A DNA stretch of 7,379 nt from Patescibacteria group bacterium UBA918. GTDB taxonomy: Bacteria > Patescibacteriota > Minisyncoccia > Phycocordibacterales > UBA918. Positions 1-4,483 of the stretch are shown piece by piece (the stretch's first letter is position 1; each line of letters opens with the position of its first letter). Both the position numbers and the translations under genes were made by a program. The DNA is taken from the NCBI GenBank assembly GCA_002293845.1, contig DBEA01000002.1:29946-37324 (forward strand), given 5' to 3'. The notes beneath the pieces are model-generated. The model was not told the origin of the DNA and made no database searches. It saw nothing but the letters and a program-made list of their open reading frames with translations.

Positions 1-85
1 GGGGGGGGGGGGGCGGGGCGCGAGGCGCGGGGGGGGGGGGGCGTGTGTGGGCATGAGGTGGGAGTAGGCGGTTAGGGGGAGAACG
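1..85. other. G-rich low-complexity stretch, no gene
   Basis: Runs of 13 and 12 G residues separated by a short GC-only segment, followed by G-rich sequence. No reading frame here is supported; the frame of the first gene has a TAG at 65-67. Guanine homopolymers like this at a sequence edge are typical of read-end or assembly artefacts from two-colour sequencing, so the first ~50 bases should be distrusted. A genuine G-rich intergenic tract is possible but less likely. Confidence 0.6.
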
Positions 86-115
86 GGGCGGGCGGCGCCA
101 AAGGCCCGCCCTTTT
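86..115 (+). terminator. GC-rich hairpin with T-run, rho-independent terminator-like
   Basis: GGGCGGGC (86-93) pairs perfectly with GCCCGCCC (104-111) across a 10-nt loop and is followed directly by TTTT (112-115). This has the form of an intrinsic terminator for a + strand gene lying to the left of the window. It is the first half of a hairpin-plus-promoter module that recurs at 1057-1133. Confidence 0.65.
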
Positions 116-131
116 CGTCCCCGCCTCCACC

Positions 132-160
132 TTTCAACTTTATACTTTCAACTTTATACT
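132..160 (+). promoter_or_regulatory. Promoter, TTTCAA-17-TATACT, copy 1
   Basis: A -35-like TTTCAA (132-137) and a -10 TATACT (155-160) are separated by exactly 17 nt. The segment is itself a tandem repeat of a 14-nt unit (TTTCAACTTTATAC), so a second TATACT lies at 141-146. The same 29-nt block occurs at 1105-1133 with only two substitutions, and there too a gene starts 7 nt downstream. The predicted transcription start falls at about 167, on the start codon of the first gene, implying a leaderless mRNA. The promoter role is inferred from spacing and recurrence. Confidence 0.6.
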
Positions 161-166
161 GTTCTA

Positions 167-499
167 GTGTCCGCGCTGACTCTCATATATATATTCTTTG
201 ATAAGTACACCGTACCGTTTTTATTCTCGATCGGTTTGTTTTACTTCCTGTACGGGTTCATAGAATATTTCATCATCGGCAAAGGCGGCGACGAAGAGCG
301 TAGCCAGCATGGACGCGAACTATTTTTGAAATCCATCGCTTGGTTCACTTTGTCATTATTAGTGTATGTACTTTTCATTCTCGTGACCTGGATCGGCACC
401 TTCTCCTTGAACGACTTGTCTGGTCCGGACGCCGGTGGCGGAGCGGACGTGCGCCAGGACGAGAGGGTGTTGCCGGTTCCTAACGTGCCTACTCGTTAA
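167..499 (+). CDS. VirB2/TrbC-like pilin-family membrane protein (pilin 1)
   Basis: A 110-residue protein with GTG start. Two long hydrophobic segments (about residues 5-37 and 56-80) flank a polar loop, GKGGDEERSQHGRELFLK (38-55). That plan, with a Gly-Arg/Lys just before helix 2, matches the four other small proteins at 2447, 3356, 3687 and 4114, which together resemble the type IV secretion pilin family common in Patescibacteria. There is no classical cleavable signal peptide; helix 1 may act as the insertion signal. The C-terminal tail is Gly/Asp/Pro-rich and ends in PNVPTR, very like the end of the 3687 protein (PSTPTR). No SD precedes the GTG, but a TATACT box ends 6 nt upstream, favouring leaderless translation; no ATG is available in this frame. 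It is followed after 13 nt by the methyltransferase. Membership of the pilin family is moderately sure; this is the most divergent member. Confidence 0.75.
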   Translation: MSALTLIYIFFDKYTVPFLFSIGLFYFLYGFIEYFIIGKGGDEERSQHGRELFLKSIAWFTLSLLVYVLFILVTWIGTFSLNDLSGPDAGGGADVRQDERVLPVPNVPTR

Positions 500-512
500 T
501 TCGCGATCAATC

Positions 513-1052
513 ATGTCAGTACAAAATTTCTTGGTTCCAGAGACTTTAGCCACGCATTTCCACCTTCGTCCCGGCGATCGGGTGGGGGATTTCGGTTCTG
601 GCGTTGGTAGTTTCGTGCCCGTCCTTTCCCGCCTGGTCGGCCCCGATGGGAGGGTGTACGCCGTGGAGATCCAGAAGGGCTTAGTAGAGGCACTGGTCGC
701 CAAGGCTCGGAAGGAGCGATTGTCTAACGTGGAGGTGATCTGGGGCGATTTGGAAGAGGTCGGCGGCACCAAGATCGCCGAAGGGAGTCTCGATGTAGCG
801 ATCATGGTCAACTGTCTGTTCCAGATCGAAGATCGTTCTATCGCTTTACGCGAAGTATTTCGGACTCTGCGTTCTGGCGGTAGACTCTTGATCGTCGACT
901 GGTCCGAATCGTGGGGCGGTTTGGGGCCACAAGTGGGACAGGTCCTCGATGAGGCGAGCGCGCGCGCCGATGCCGAGTCCGAAGGTTTGGTGTTCGAGCG
1001 CTCCTTCGATGCAGGTGCTCATCATTATGGTCTAGCGTTTCGAAAACCGTGA
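513..1052 (+). CDS. Class I SAM-dependent methyltransferase
   Basis: A 179-residue Rossmann-fold methyltransferase, about the length of a bare catalytic domain. Motif I is VGDFGSGVG (residues 24-32), which binds the SAM methionine and ribose. The acidic residue ending strand 2 is Glu52 in VYAVEIQ, Asp79 in VIWGDLEE contacts the adenine in this family, Asp94 starts strand 4, and RTLRSGGRLLIVDW is the usual post-motif strand 5. The arrangement is that of the Methyltransf_11/25 and UbiE-like group, but the substrate cannot be told. I chose ATG 513 because the preceding gene stops at 499 and motif I then lies at the usual distance from the N-terminus; a GTG at 435 would overlap the upstream gene by 65 nt. 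No SD is visible in the 13-nt gap, so expression is probably coupled to pilin 1. The hairpin at 1057 closes this two-gene unit. A role in modifying the pilin-like proteins would be speculation. Confidence 0.9.
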   Translation: MSVQNFLVPETLATHFHLRPGDRVGDFGSGVGSFVPVLSRLVGPDGRVYAVEIQKGLVEALVAKARKERLSNVEVIWGDLEEVGGTKIAEGSLDVAIMVNCLFQIEDRSIALREVFRTLRSGGRLLIVDWSESWGGLGPQVGQVLDEASARADAESEGLVFERSFDAGAHHYGLAFRKP

Positions 1053-1056
1053 TGAA

Positions 1057-1095
1057 GTGGACGGGCGGCGGGCCGGAGGCCCGCCGCCCGTCCAC
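1057..1095. terminator. Perfect 18-bp GC-rich stem-loop after the methyltransferase
   Basis: The arms 1057-1074 (starting GTGGACGGGCGG) and 1078-1095 are perfect reverse complements, with only GGA (1075-1077) as loop. It starts 4 nt after the methyltransferase stop. It lacks a following T-run, so it may act as a terminator, an mRNA 3'-end stabiliser or an insulator rather than a textbook intrinsic terminator. It shares GGCCCGCC, then CGTCC and CCACC, with the hairpin module at 86-131, so the two look like copies of one module. Confidence 0.65.
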
Positions 1096-1104
1096 CAGCC
1101 ACCC

Positions 1105-1133
1105 TTTCAACTTTATCCTTTCGACTTTATACT
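1105..1133 (+). promoter_or_regulatory. Promoter, TTTCAA-17-TATACT, copy 2
   Basis: TTTCAA (1105-1110), a 17-nt spacer and TATACT (1128-1133) repeat the block at 132-160 with 27 of 29 positions identical. The -10 ends 7 nt before the ATG of the solute-binding protein gene at 1141, so the predicted transcript starts at or next to the ATG and would be leaderless. No SD is present. The conserved geometry at two unrelated genes is the main support. Confidence 0.65.
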
Positions 1134-1140
1134 TAGACAC

Positions 1141-2445
1141 ATGGAAACGATCCGTCCGTTTCAGATCGGGTTATTGGCCGGCTTCGGCTTGATCGCGGTC
1201 GTCAGCTTGATACTCCTGGCCTCGTATCAGGGTGTCGGCGGCCAAGTAAGCAATCCTTATGGCAGCAAGGTCGTCATATGGGGAACGTTCGAGCAAGCGG
1301 CTTTTACTGAAGTCATACAGGCGATCGGGCGCGAAGACAGAAACTTTCAGTCGGTCAGTTACGTGCAAAAGGATTCGCGCAGTTTTGCCGATGAATTGGT
1401 GAATGCCATCGCCGAAGGTCGCGGGCCCGACCTGGTCTTGCTCGATCACGAGAACCTGGTGTCGCTCCGACCCAAATTACAACCGATATCTTACGACATA
1501 TTTTCCACGCGTACTCTGCGTGACAATTATGTCGACGGCTTCGAGGTATTCGCCAGATCGAACGGACTCTATGCCGTACCGCTTTTCGTCGATCCCCTCG
1601 TGATGTATTGGAACCGTGATCTCTTTGCCACCGGTGGTCTCGCATTGCCTCCGGCCACTTGGGAATCGTTAGTATCGACCGCCGAGCAATTGACCCTGCG
1701 CGACGCTCGTCGCGACATACTGCAGTCGACCGTCGCTTTTGGCGAGTACGAGAATGTGCAGGATGCCAAAGGCACACTGTTGGCCTTGTTGTTGCAATCG
1801 GGCAGCGACCTGGTGCGCGAAGGGGCGACGCGCTACGAGGTGGGGATAGACACTTCTTCCGGTGACACTTCCCGCCGACCACTCTTTTCGACCCTGCAGT
1901 TCTTCGTAGAATTCAGTAATGTGTCTAGTCCGCTTTATTCCTGGAACCGCACTTTCGACAGCGACCTGTCGGCATTCTTGGGAGAAAAGCTCACTTTGTA
2001 TTTCGCTTATGGTAGTGAGTCCGCGCGCATCCGACAACAAAATCCCAATCTCAACTTCGACGTGGTGGGAGTACCCCAAGGCGCCGGTGCGACCGTGAAA
2101 AGAACGTACGGACGCTTCTATGGTCTGGCTGTCGTCGCCGCTAGCCAAAATCAAAGCGGCGCTTACCAAGCCGCGCTCAAGCTCGCCGCAGACGCGCCGA
2201 CGGCGACATTGTCCGAGCGTCTGGGTCTGGCGCCGGCACACCGTTCGTCTCTGACGATAACTCCGGAAGATCCGGTGCGTCAGACCATTTTTTCTCAGGC
2301 GCTCATCGCCCGCGGCTGGTTGGACCCTGATCCCCAAGCGAGCGACGAAACCTTCCGGCAAATGATAGAGGACGTGGTCTCGGGCCGTAGTTCGGTGGGT
2401 TCGGCCGTCGCCGACACCACCCGGCGCTTAGAATTAGCGTTCTAG
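1141..2445 (+). CDS. Membrane-anchored extracellular solute-binding protein, family 1 (MalE-like)
   Basis: A 434-residue protein. A short charged N-terminus is followed by a hydrophobic segment (about residues 8-28) without a lipobox Cys or clear cleavage site, so it is probably an uncleaved signal anchor with the rest outside the membrane. The body follows the family 1 binding-protein pattern: VVIWGTFEQ (44-52) as first strand, PDLVLLDHEN near 96-105, then YAVPLFVDPLVMYWNRDLF (144-162) and PPATWESL (170-177), the hallmark hinge region of maltose/sugar-binding proteins. The C-terminal part (LSERLGLAPAHRSSL) matches the usual region where these proteins read 'GxxPxRxs'. Start ATG 1141 follows the promoter at 1105-1133; an upstream in-frame start at 1057 would place the hairpin and promoter inside the gene and is rejected. 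No ABC permease or ATPase lies nearby; instead it is followed after 1 nt by a pilin-like gene (TAG-T-ATG), so translation is likely coupled. The ligand is unknown; a surface-binding or structural role linked to the pilin-like proteins is inference. Confidence 0.88.
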   Translation: METIRPFQIGLLAGFGLIAVVSLILLASYQGVGGQVSNPYGSKVVIWGTFEQAAFTEVIQAIGREDRNFQSVSYVQKDSRSFADELVNAIAEGRGPDLVLLDHENLVSLRPKLQPISYDIFSTRTLRDNYVDGFEVFARSNGLYAVPLFVDPLVMYWNRDLFATGGLALPPATWESLVSTAEQLTLRDARRDILQSTVAFGEYENVQDAKGTLLALLLQSGSDLVREGATRYEVGIDTSSGDTSRRPLFSTLQFFVEFSNVSSPLYSWNRTFDSDLSAFLGEKLTLYFAYGSESARIRQQNPNLNFDVVGVPQGAGATVKRTYGRFYGLAVVAASQNQSGAYQAALKLAADAPTATLSERLGLAPAHRSSLTITPEDPVRQTIFSQALIARGWLDPDPQASDETFRQMIEDVVSGRSSVGSAVADTTRRLELAF

Positions 2446-2446
2446 T

Positions 2447-2884
2447 ATGAAAAAGATTTACATATCACTGTTATATACGCTTATATCGTTGGTACCTACG
2501 ACTTTTAGTCTGGCCGCTACTGGTAGTCCAAACACCGGTAATCCATCCAACACTGGTAGTCCAAACCTAGGCAATCCGTCATCTCCAGGCAGTCCTAATC
2601 TAGGAAATCCTTCTGGTGGTGTCACTCTTAATAATCCTCTAGGTGATAAAGACATCCTGGAGTTCCTCCAGGACATCCTGGATGTCATCATGATCTTCGC
2701 CGTGCCTCTCATTGTCTTCATGATCATCTACGCCGGCTTCCTGTTCGTAATGGATAGGGGAAGTGAGAAAAACCTAAAGCAGGCCAAGAACGCCCTGCTG
2801 TACGCCGTTATCGGCGCGGTCATCATCTTCGGCGCCAAAGCCATCTTGGAGGTAGTGCAAGGCACGGTAGATGCGTTTCGGTAG
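2447..2884 (+). CDS. Secreted VirB2/TrbC-like pilin with Gly-Ser-Pro-Asn repeats (pilin 2)
   Basis: A 145-residue protein. Residues 1-24 form a clear Sec signal peptide (MKK start, hydrophobic core, cleavage expected after SLAA). Residues 26-56 are three copies of an 11-residue unit GSPNxGNPSxx, the last shortened to nine. Two transmembrane helices follow (about 78-102 and 117-136), separated by a polar loop DRGSEKNLKQAKNALLY (103-119) like the loops of the other pilin-like proteins here. The plan matches VirB2/TrbC-type pilins, which keep two helices joined by a short cytoplasmic loop after signal removal. The repeat is an unusual addition and would extend the N-terminal external part as a flexible linker or adhesive segment. 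ATG 2447 lies 1 nt after the stop of the solute-binding protein gene, with no own promoter or SD seen, so it is read through and coupled. Confidence 0.85.
   Translation: MKKIYISLLYTLISLVPTTFSLAATGSPNTGNPSNTGSPNLGNPSSPGSPNLGNPSGGVTLNNPLGDKDILEFLQDILDVIMIFAVPLIVFMIIYAGFLFVMDRGSEKNLKQAKNALLYAVIGAVIIFGAKAILEVVQGTVDAFR
2522..2614 (+). repeat. In-frame 33-nt tandem repeat encoding GSPNxGNPSxx
   Basis: Units begin at 2522, 2555 and 2588; the third is cut to 27 nt. Peptide units are GSPNTGNPSNT, GSPNLGNPSSP and GSPNLGNPS. Many codons differ at synonymous positions between units (for example GGT/GGC, CCA/CCT, AAC/AAT), so the peptide is conserved better than the DNA. This suggests an old repeat kept for its protein sequence rather than a recent slippage product. 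Confidence 0.85.
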
Positions 2885-2899
2885 TTCATAGCTAGTAGC

Positions 2900-3329
2900 T
2901 CATAAGTCATAATGTAATTAGTAATGAGTAGTGAGCAAAAGGAGAGATTTAAGAAAGAGTTTATTGCCAGACTTATCGGTTTGTCAGTAAAAACAATAAA
3001 ATTTGCCGACGAACTAAACAAAACACCGTCATTGCGCTCGGTTGCGGATCAATTGATTCGCAGTACTACCTCGATCGGCGCTAATGTGACTGAGGCAAAA
3101 GGTGCTAGTTCAAAGAGGGACTATATAAAGTTCTTTGAGATCGCTTTGAAATCAGCTTACGAGACCCAGTACTGGATCATGGTAGTTGAGAACTATAATG
3201 TAAACTACGCGGGACTTATCAAAGGCATTAAATCCGAGGCGATAGAAGTTTCCAAGATGTTAAATTCATCAGTCCAAACCCTTAAAGGTAAAAAAGATTA
3301 TAAAATATGAATTACATTATGAGATATGA
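2900..3329 (+). mobile_element. Putative IVS-like element: four-helix-bundle gene inside an inverted repeat
   Basis: The gene at 2924-3310 is bounded by TCATAAGTCATAATGTAATT (2900-2919) and its imperfect reverse complement at 3310-3329, 18 of 20 positions pairing, with a perfect 13-bp core. The right arm overlaps the last base of the stop codon. The enclosed gene is visibly more AT-rich than its neighbours. Intervening sequences of bacterial 23S rRNA have the same form: a terminal stem with an encoded four-helix protein in the loop. Here the element is not in rRNA but between two pilin-like genes. No transposase and no target-site duplication is visible, so mobility is an inference; the arms could also be a local mRNA structure. 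Confidence 0.4.
2924..3310 (+). CDS. Four-helix bundle protein, 23S rRNA intervening-sequence (S23) family
   Basis: A 128-residue, highly helical and charged protein of usual length for the family. The conserved core is ADQLIRSTTSIGANVTEA (41-58), continuing KGASSKRDYIKFFEIALKSA, which is the family signature (QL.RSs.SI.aNi.Eg....s..df...l.iA..S..E). Family members form pentameric four-helix bundles with a positively charged surface; the molecular role is not known, although they are encoded in 23S rRNA intervening sequences and, in Patescibacteria and Bacteroidetes, often as free-standing genes. ATG 2924 gives the standard N-terminus; no SD precedes it (the AGGAG at 2940 is inside the gene, with no in-frame start at a suitable distance after it). 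Composition differs from the GC-richer genes on both sides, and an inverted repeat brackets it, both signs of insertion into the pilin cluster. Confidence 0.92.
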   Translation: MSSEQKERFKKEFIARLIGLSVKTIKFADELNKTPSLRSVADQLIRSTTSIGANVTEAKGASSKRDYIKFFEIALKSAYETQYWIMVVENYNVNYAGLIKGIKSEAIEVSKMLNSSVQTLKGKKDYKI

Positions 3330-3338
3330 TTTATCGTC

Positions 3339-3349
3339 TATAATATAAT
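3339..3349 (+). promoter_or_regulatory. -10 region for the 3356 pilin gene
   Basis: Two overlapping TATAAT boxes (3339-3344 and 3344-3349) lie between the right arm of the inverted repeat and the ATG at 3356. The second ends 6 nt before the ATG, so the transcript would start on the start codon, as at 167 and 1141. No convincing -35 is present at 16-18 nt upstream. It would restart transcription downstream of the IVS-like element. Confidence 0.5.
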
Positions 3350-3355
3350 TGATTC

Positions 3356-3607
3356 ATGCAACCGAACAACTTTGCTGAACTGGTCGACATGTTCCTGGGA
3401 TTCATATCCCTGCTGGTCCCTTTCGTATTCTCGTTGGCCCTGGTGTTCATCGTTTGGAAGGTGATCGATGCTTGGGTCATCAATGCCGGTGATGTCGATA
3501 AGGTCAAGGAGGGTAAATCATATGCGATATGGGGGGTCGTCGTGCTGGTCGTGATGTCGAGCGTTTGGGCCATTGTGCGGCTCCTTAGAAGCTCGATATT
3601 TGGCTAA
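3356..3607 (+). CDS. VirB2/TrbC-like pilin-family membrane protein (pilin 3)
   Basis: An 83-residue protein, the smallest of the set. Helix 1 spans about residues 14-36 and helix 2 about 57-77, with a polar loop INAGDVDKVKEGKSYAIWG (42-60) carrying the Gly-Lys and the Trp-Gly that open helix 2, as in the 4114 protein (GKKHILWGIVG). No signal peptide is present. The start is fixed: a TGA at 3350-3352 lies just upstream in frame. There is no SD; a TATAAT ends 6 nt before the ATG. Likely an inner-membrane or filament subunit of a type IV secretion-like system, by family resemblance only. It could alternatively be a small membrane protein that assembles with the signal-bearing pilins. Confidence 0.82.
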   Translation: MQPNNFAELVDMFLGFISLLVPFVFSLALVFIVWKVIDAWVINAGDVDKVKEGKSYAIWGVVVLVVMSSVWAIVRLLRSSIFG

Positions 3608-3650
3608 GGCCAGTATCCACAGCGCATAGCTACATTCCCAAACTACAAGG

Positions 3651-3656
3651 TATAAT
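3651..3656 (+). promoter_or_regulatory. Possible -10 box (TATAAT) upstream of pilin 4
   Basis: A perfect TATAAT stands in the 79-nt gap between pilin 3 and pilin 4 and would start transcription near 3663, leaving a leader of about 24 nt without an SD. A weaker alternative is TAACAT at 3675-3680, which ends 6 nt before ATG 3687 and would give a leaderless mRNA like its neighbours. No good -35 supports either. Confidence 0.4.
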
Positions 3657-3686
3657 TATCAAGACTTAAAAAGTTAACATTTGTCT

Positions 3687-4049
3687 ATGAATAGGATCAA
3701 GAAGACGATAGCCAAGGCCGGAATGATGTTGTTGCCTATGACACCTTTAGTGGCACTGGCTCAGTTCGGCGAGATCAACACCTTCATCGGTCGCATCACC
3801 ACCTTCATCAACAATACCCTCATCCCGTTGGTGTTCGGTATCGCTCTCTTGATGTTCGTATGGGGAATGTTCAAGTTCTTTATCTACAACACCGAAGAAG
3901 AGAAGGAAAAAGGAAAAGACCTAGCTTTGTATGCCATCGTAGCTTTCGTGCTCATGGTCTCGGTATGGGGCATAGTAAATTTGATCGCTGGTGGCCTCGG
4001 CTTCAGCGGCGAGCAGATCCAGAACATTCCTAGTACGCCAACTCGTTAA
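3687..4049 (+). CDS. VirB2/TrbC-like pilin with signal peptide (pilin 4)
   Basis: A 120-residue protein from ATG 3687 (an in-frame TTG at 3681 would add two residues; ATG preferred). Residues 1-25 form a Sec signal peptide with a basic start (MNRIKKTIAK) and a likely cut after VALA. Helix 1 is about 45-67 and helix 2 about 79-103. The connecting loop, NTEEEKEKGKDLALYAI (68-84), has the Glu/Lys-rich, Gly-Lys pattern typical of the Patescibacteria pilin family. Mature length of ~95 residues fits VirB2-type pilins. The C-terminus, QNIPSTPTR, matches the end of pilin 1 (PVPNVPTR). A hairpin at 4066-4089 follows the stop. It is the most canonical pilin in the window. Confidence 0.88.
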   Translation: MNRIKKTIAKAGMMLLPMTPLVALAQFGEINTFIGRITTFINNTLIPLVFGIALLMFVWGMFKFFIYNTEEEKEKGKDLALYAIVAFVLMVSVWGIVNLIAGGLGFSGEQIQNIPSTPTR

Positions 4050-4065
4050 CTTTGGTGTTTGACGA

Positions 4066-4089
4066 GAGACCGCGAGTGATCGCGGTTTC
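4066..4089 (+). terminator. Stem-loop between pilins 4 and 5
   Basis: ACCGCGA (4069-4075) pairs with TCGCGGT (4080-4086) over a GTGA loop, and the stem extends by three further pairs, one of them G-U. Only a short T-run (TTT at 4086-4088) follows, partly inside the stem, so it may be a weak or attenuating terminator. Confidence 0.45.
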
Positions 4090-4113
4090 CATTCAGTCAC
4101 TAGCCTTTGACCT

Positions 4114-4392
4114 ATGATAGCCTATGCCGCCGCCGCTGACGTCGCTCGCAATTTCTTGATGAAGCTCAACGACGCGATCTTGTATCCGCTCATTTCTCTC
4201 ATGATGGCGGCCGCTCTCCTGGTATTTTTGTGGGGCTGTTTCGAATTCATCATGGCCGCCGGAGACCCTGGAGCGCGCACGACCGGCAAGAAGCACATTC
4301 TTTGGGGTATCGTCGGCATGGTGGTGATGGTCTCGGCCTACGGCATATTGACGATCGCGGTCGGGACTTTCGGTCTCGATATTCCGCGCTAA
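4114..4392 (+). CDS. VirB2/TrbC-like pilin-family membrane protein (pilin 5)
   Basis: A 92-residue protein. Helix 1 is about residues 22-47 and helix 2 about 62-84, joined by AAGDPGARTTGKKHILWG (48-65), closely matching the loop of pilin 3 in layout. It lacks a classical signal peptide; the Ala-rich beginning (MIAYAAAADVA) resembles the end of one, but a TGA at 4108-4110 just upstream in frame fixes the start at or after 4114. It ends in GLDIPR, a relative of the PTR ends of pilins 1 and 4. No SD is visible. A poor -10-like TAGCCT (4101-4106) ends 7 nt before the ATG. It is the last gene of the + strand cluster, followed 23 nt later by a bidirectional terminator. Confidence 0.85.
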   Translation: MIAYAAAADVARNFLMKLNDAILYPLISLMMAAALLVFLWGCFEFIMAAGDPGARTTGKKHILWGIVGMVVMVSAYGILTIAVGTFGLDIPR

Positions 4393-4415
4393 AATCTCCT
4401 ATCGGGCAAAAGAAA

Positions 4416-4449
4416 GACCGCCTCGCTCACTTGCGTGAGCTCGGCGGTC
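4416..4449. terminator. Bidirectional terminator between convergent genes
   Basis: GACCGCC (4416-4422) pairs with GGCGGTC (4443-4449), and GCTCAC (4425-4430) with GTGAGC (4435-4440), across a TTGC loop and a 2x2 internal mismatch. On the + strand GTTT follows; on the - strand the A-rich 4408-4415 reads as a TTTCTTTT tail. It lies between the stop codons of pilin 5 and the - strand membrane protein, so it can serve both. Confidence 0.75.
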
Positions 4450-4455
4450 GTTTGT

Positions 4456-4477
4456 CGGCGGGCGGGGCCCCCCGCCG
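4456..4477. other. GC-rich stem-loop next to the terminator
   Basis: CGGCGGG (4456-4462) pairs with CCCGCCG (4471-4477) over an 8-nt loop. No T-run follows on either strand. It lies 7 nt from the stop codon of the - strand gene and resembles in composition the hairpins at 86-111 and 1057-1095, so it may be another member of a GC-rich hairpin family. Confidence 0.5.
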
Positions 4478-4483
4478 CAGGAA

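Noticed and set aside
435..512. N-terminal extension of the methyltransferase from GTG 435
   Set aside because: It would overlap pilin 1 by 65 nt and adds a Cys/Arg-rich stretch not expected before the fold; ATG 513 fits better.
359..811. 150-codon open frame on the - strand
   Set aside because: It overlaps pilin 1 and the methyltransferase, and its translation is low-complexity Arg/Ser/Thr-rich with no family pattern.
1057..1140. N-terminal extension of the solute-binding protein
   Set aside because: The extension would encode the 18-bp hairpin and the promoter; the signal anchor begins naturally at ATG 1141.
1669..2361. 230-codon open frame on the - strand, and 1355-1882 on the same strand
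   Set aside because: Both are shadows of the solute-binding protein gene; the + frame carries the family motifs.
2657..2686. Two adjacent perfect 6-bp hairpins (CTGGAG/CTCCAG and GACATC/GATGTC)
   Set aside because: They lie inside the pilin 2 coding sequence over a repetitive amphipathic peptide (DILEFLQDILDVI) and are most simply a by-product of codon choice.
2938..2946. Strong SD-like AAAGGAGAG
   Set aside because: It is within the four-helix gene (coding for Lys-Glu-Arg) and no in-frame start follows at a suitable distance.
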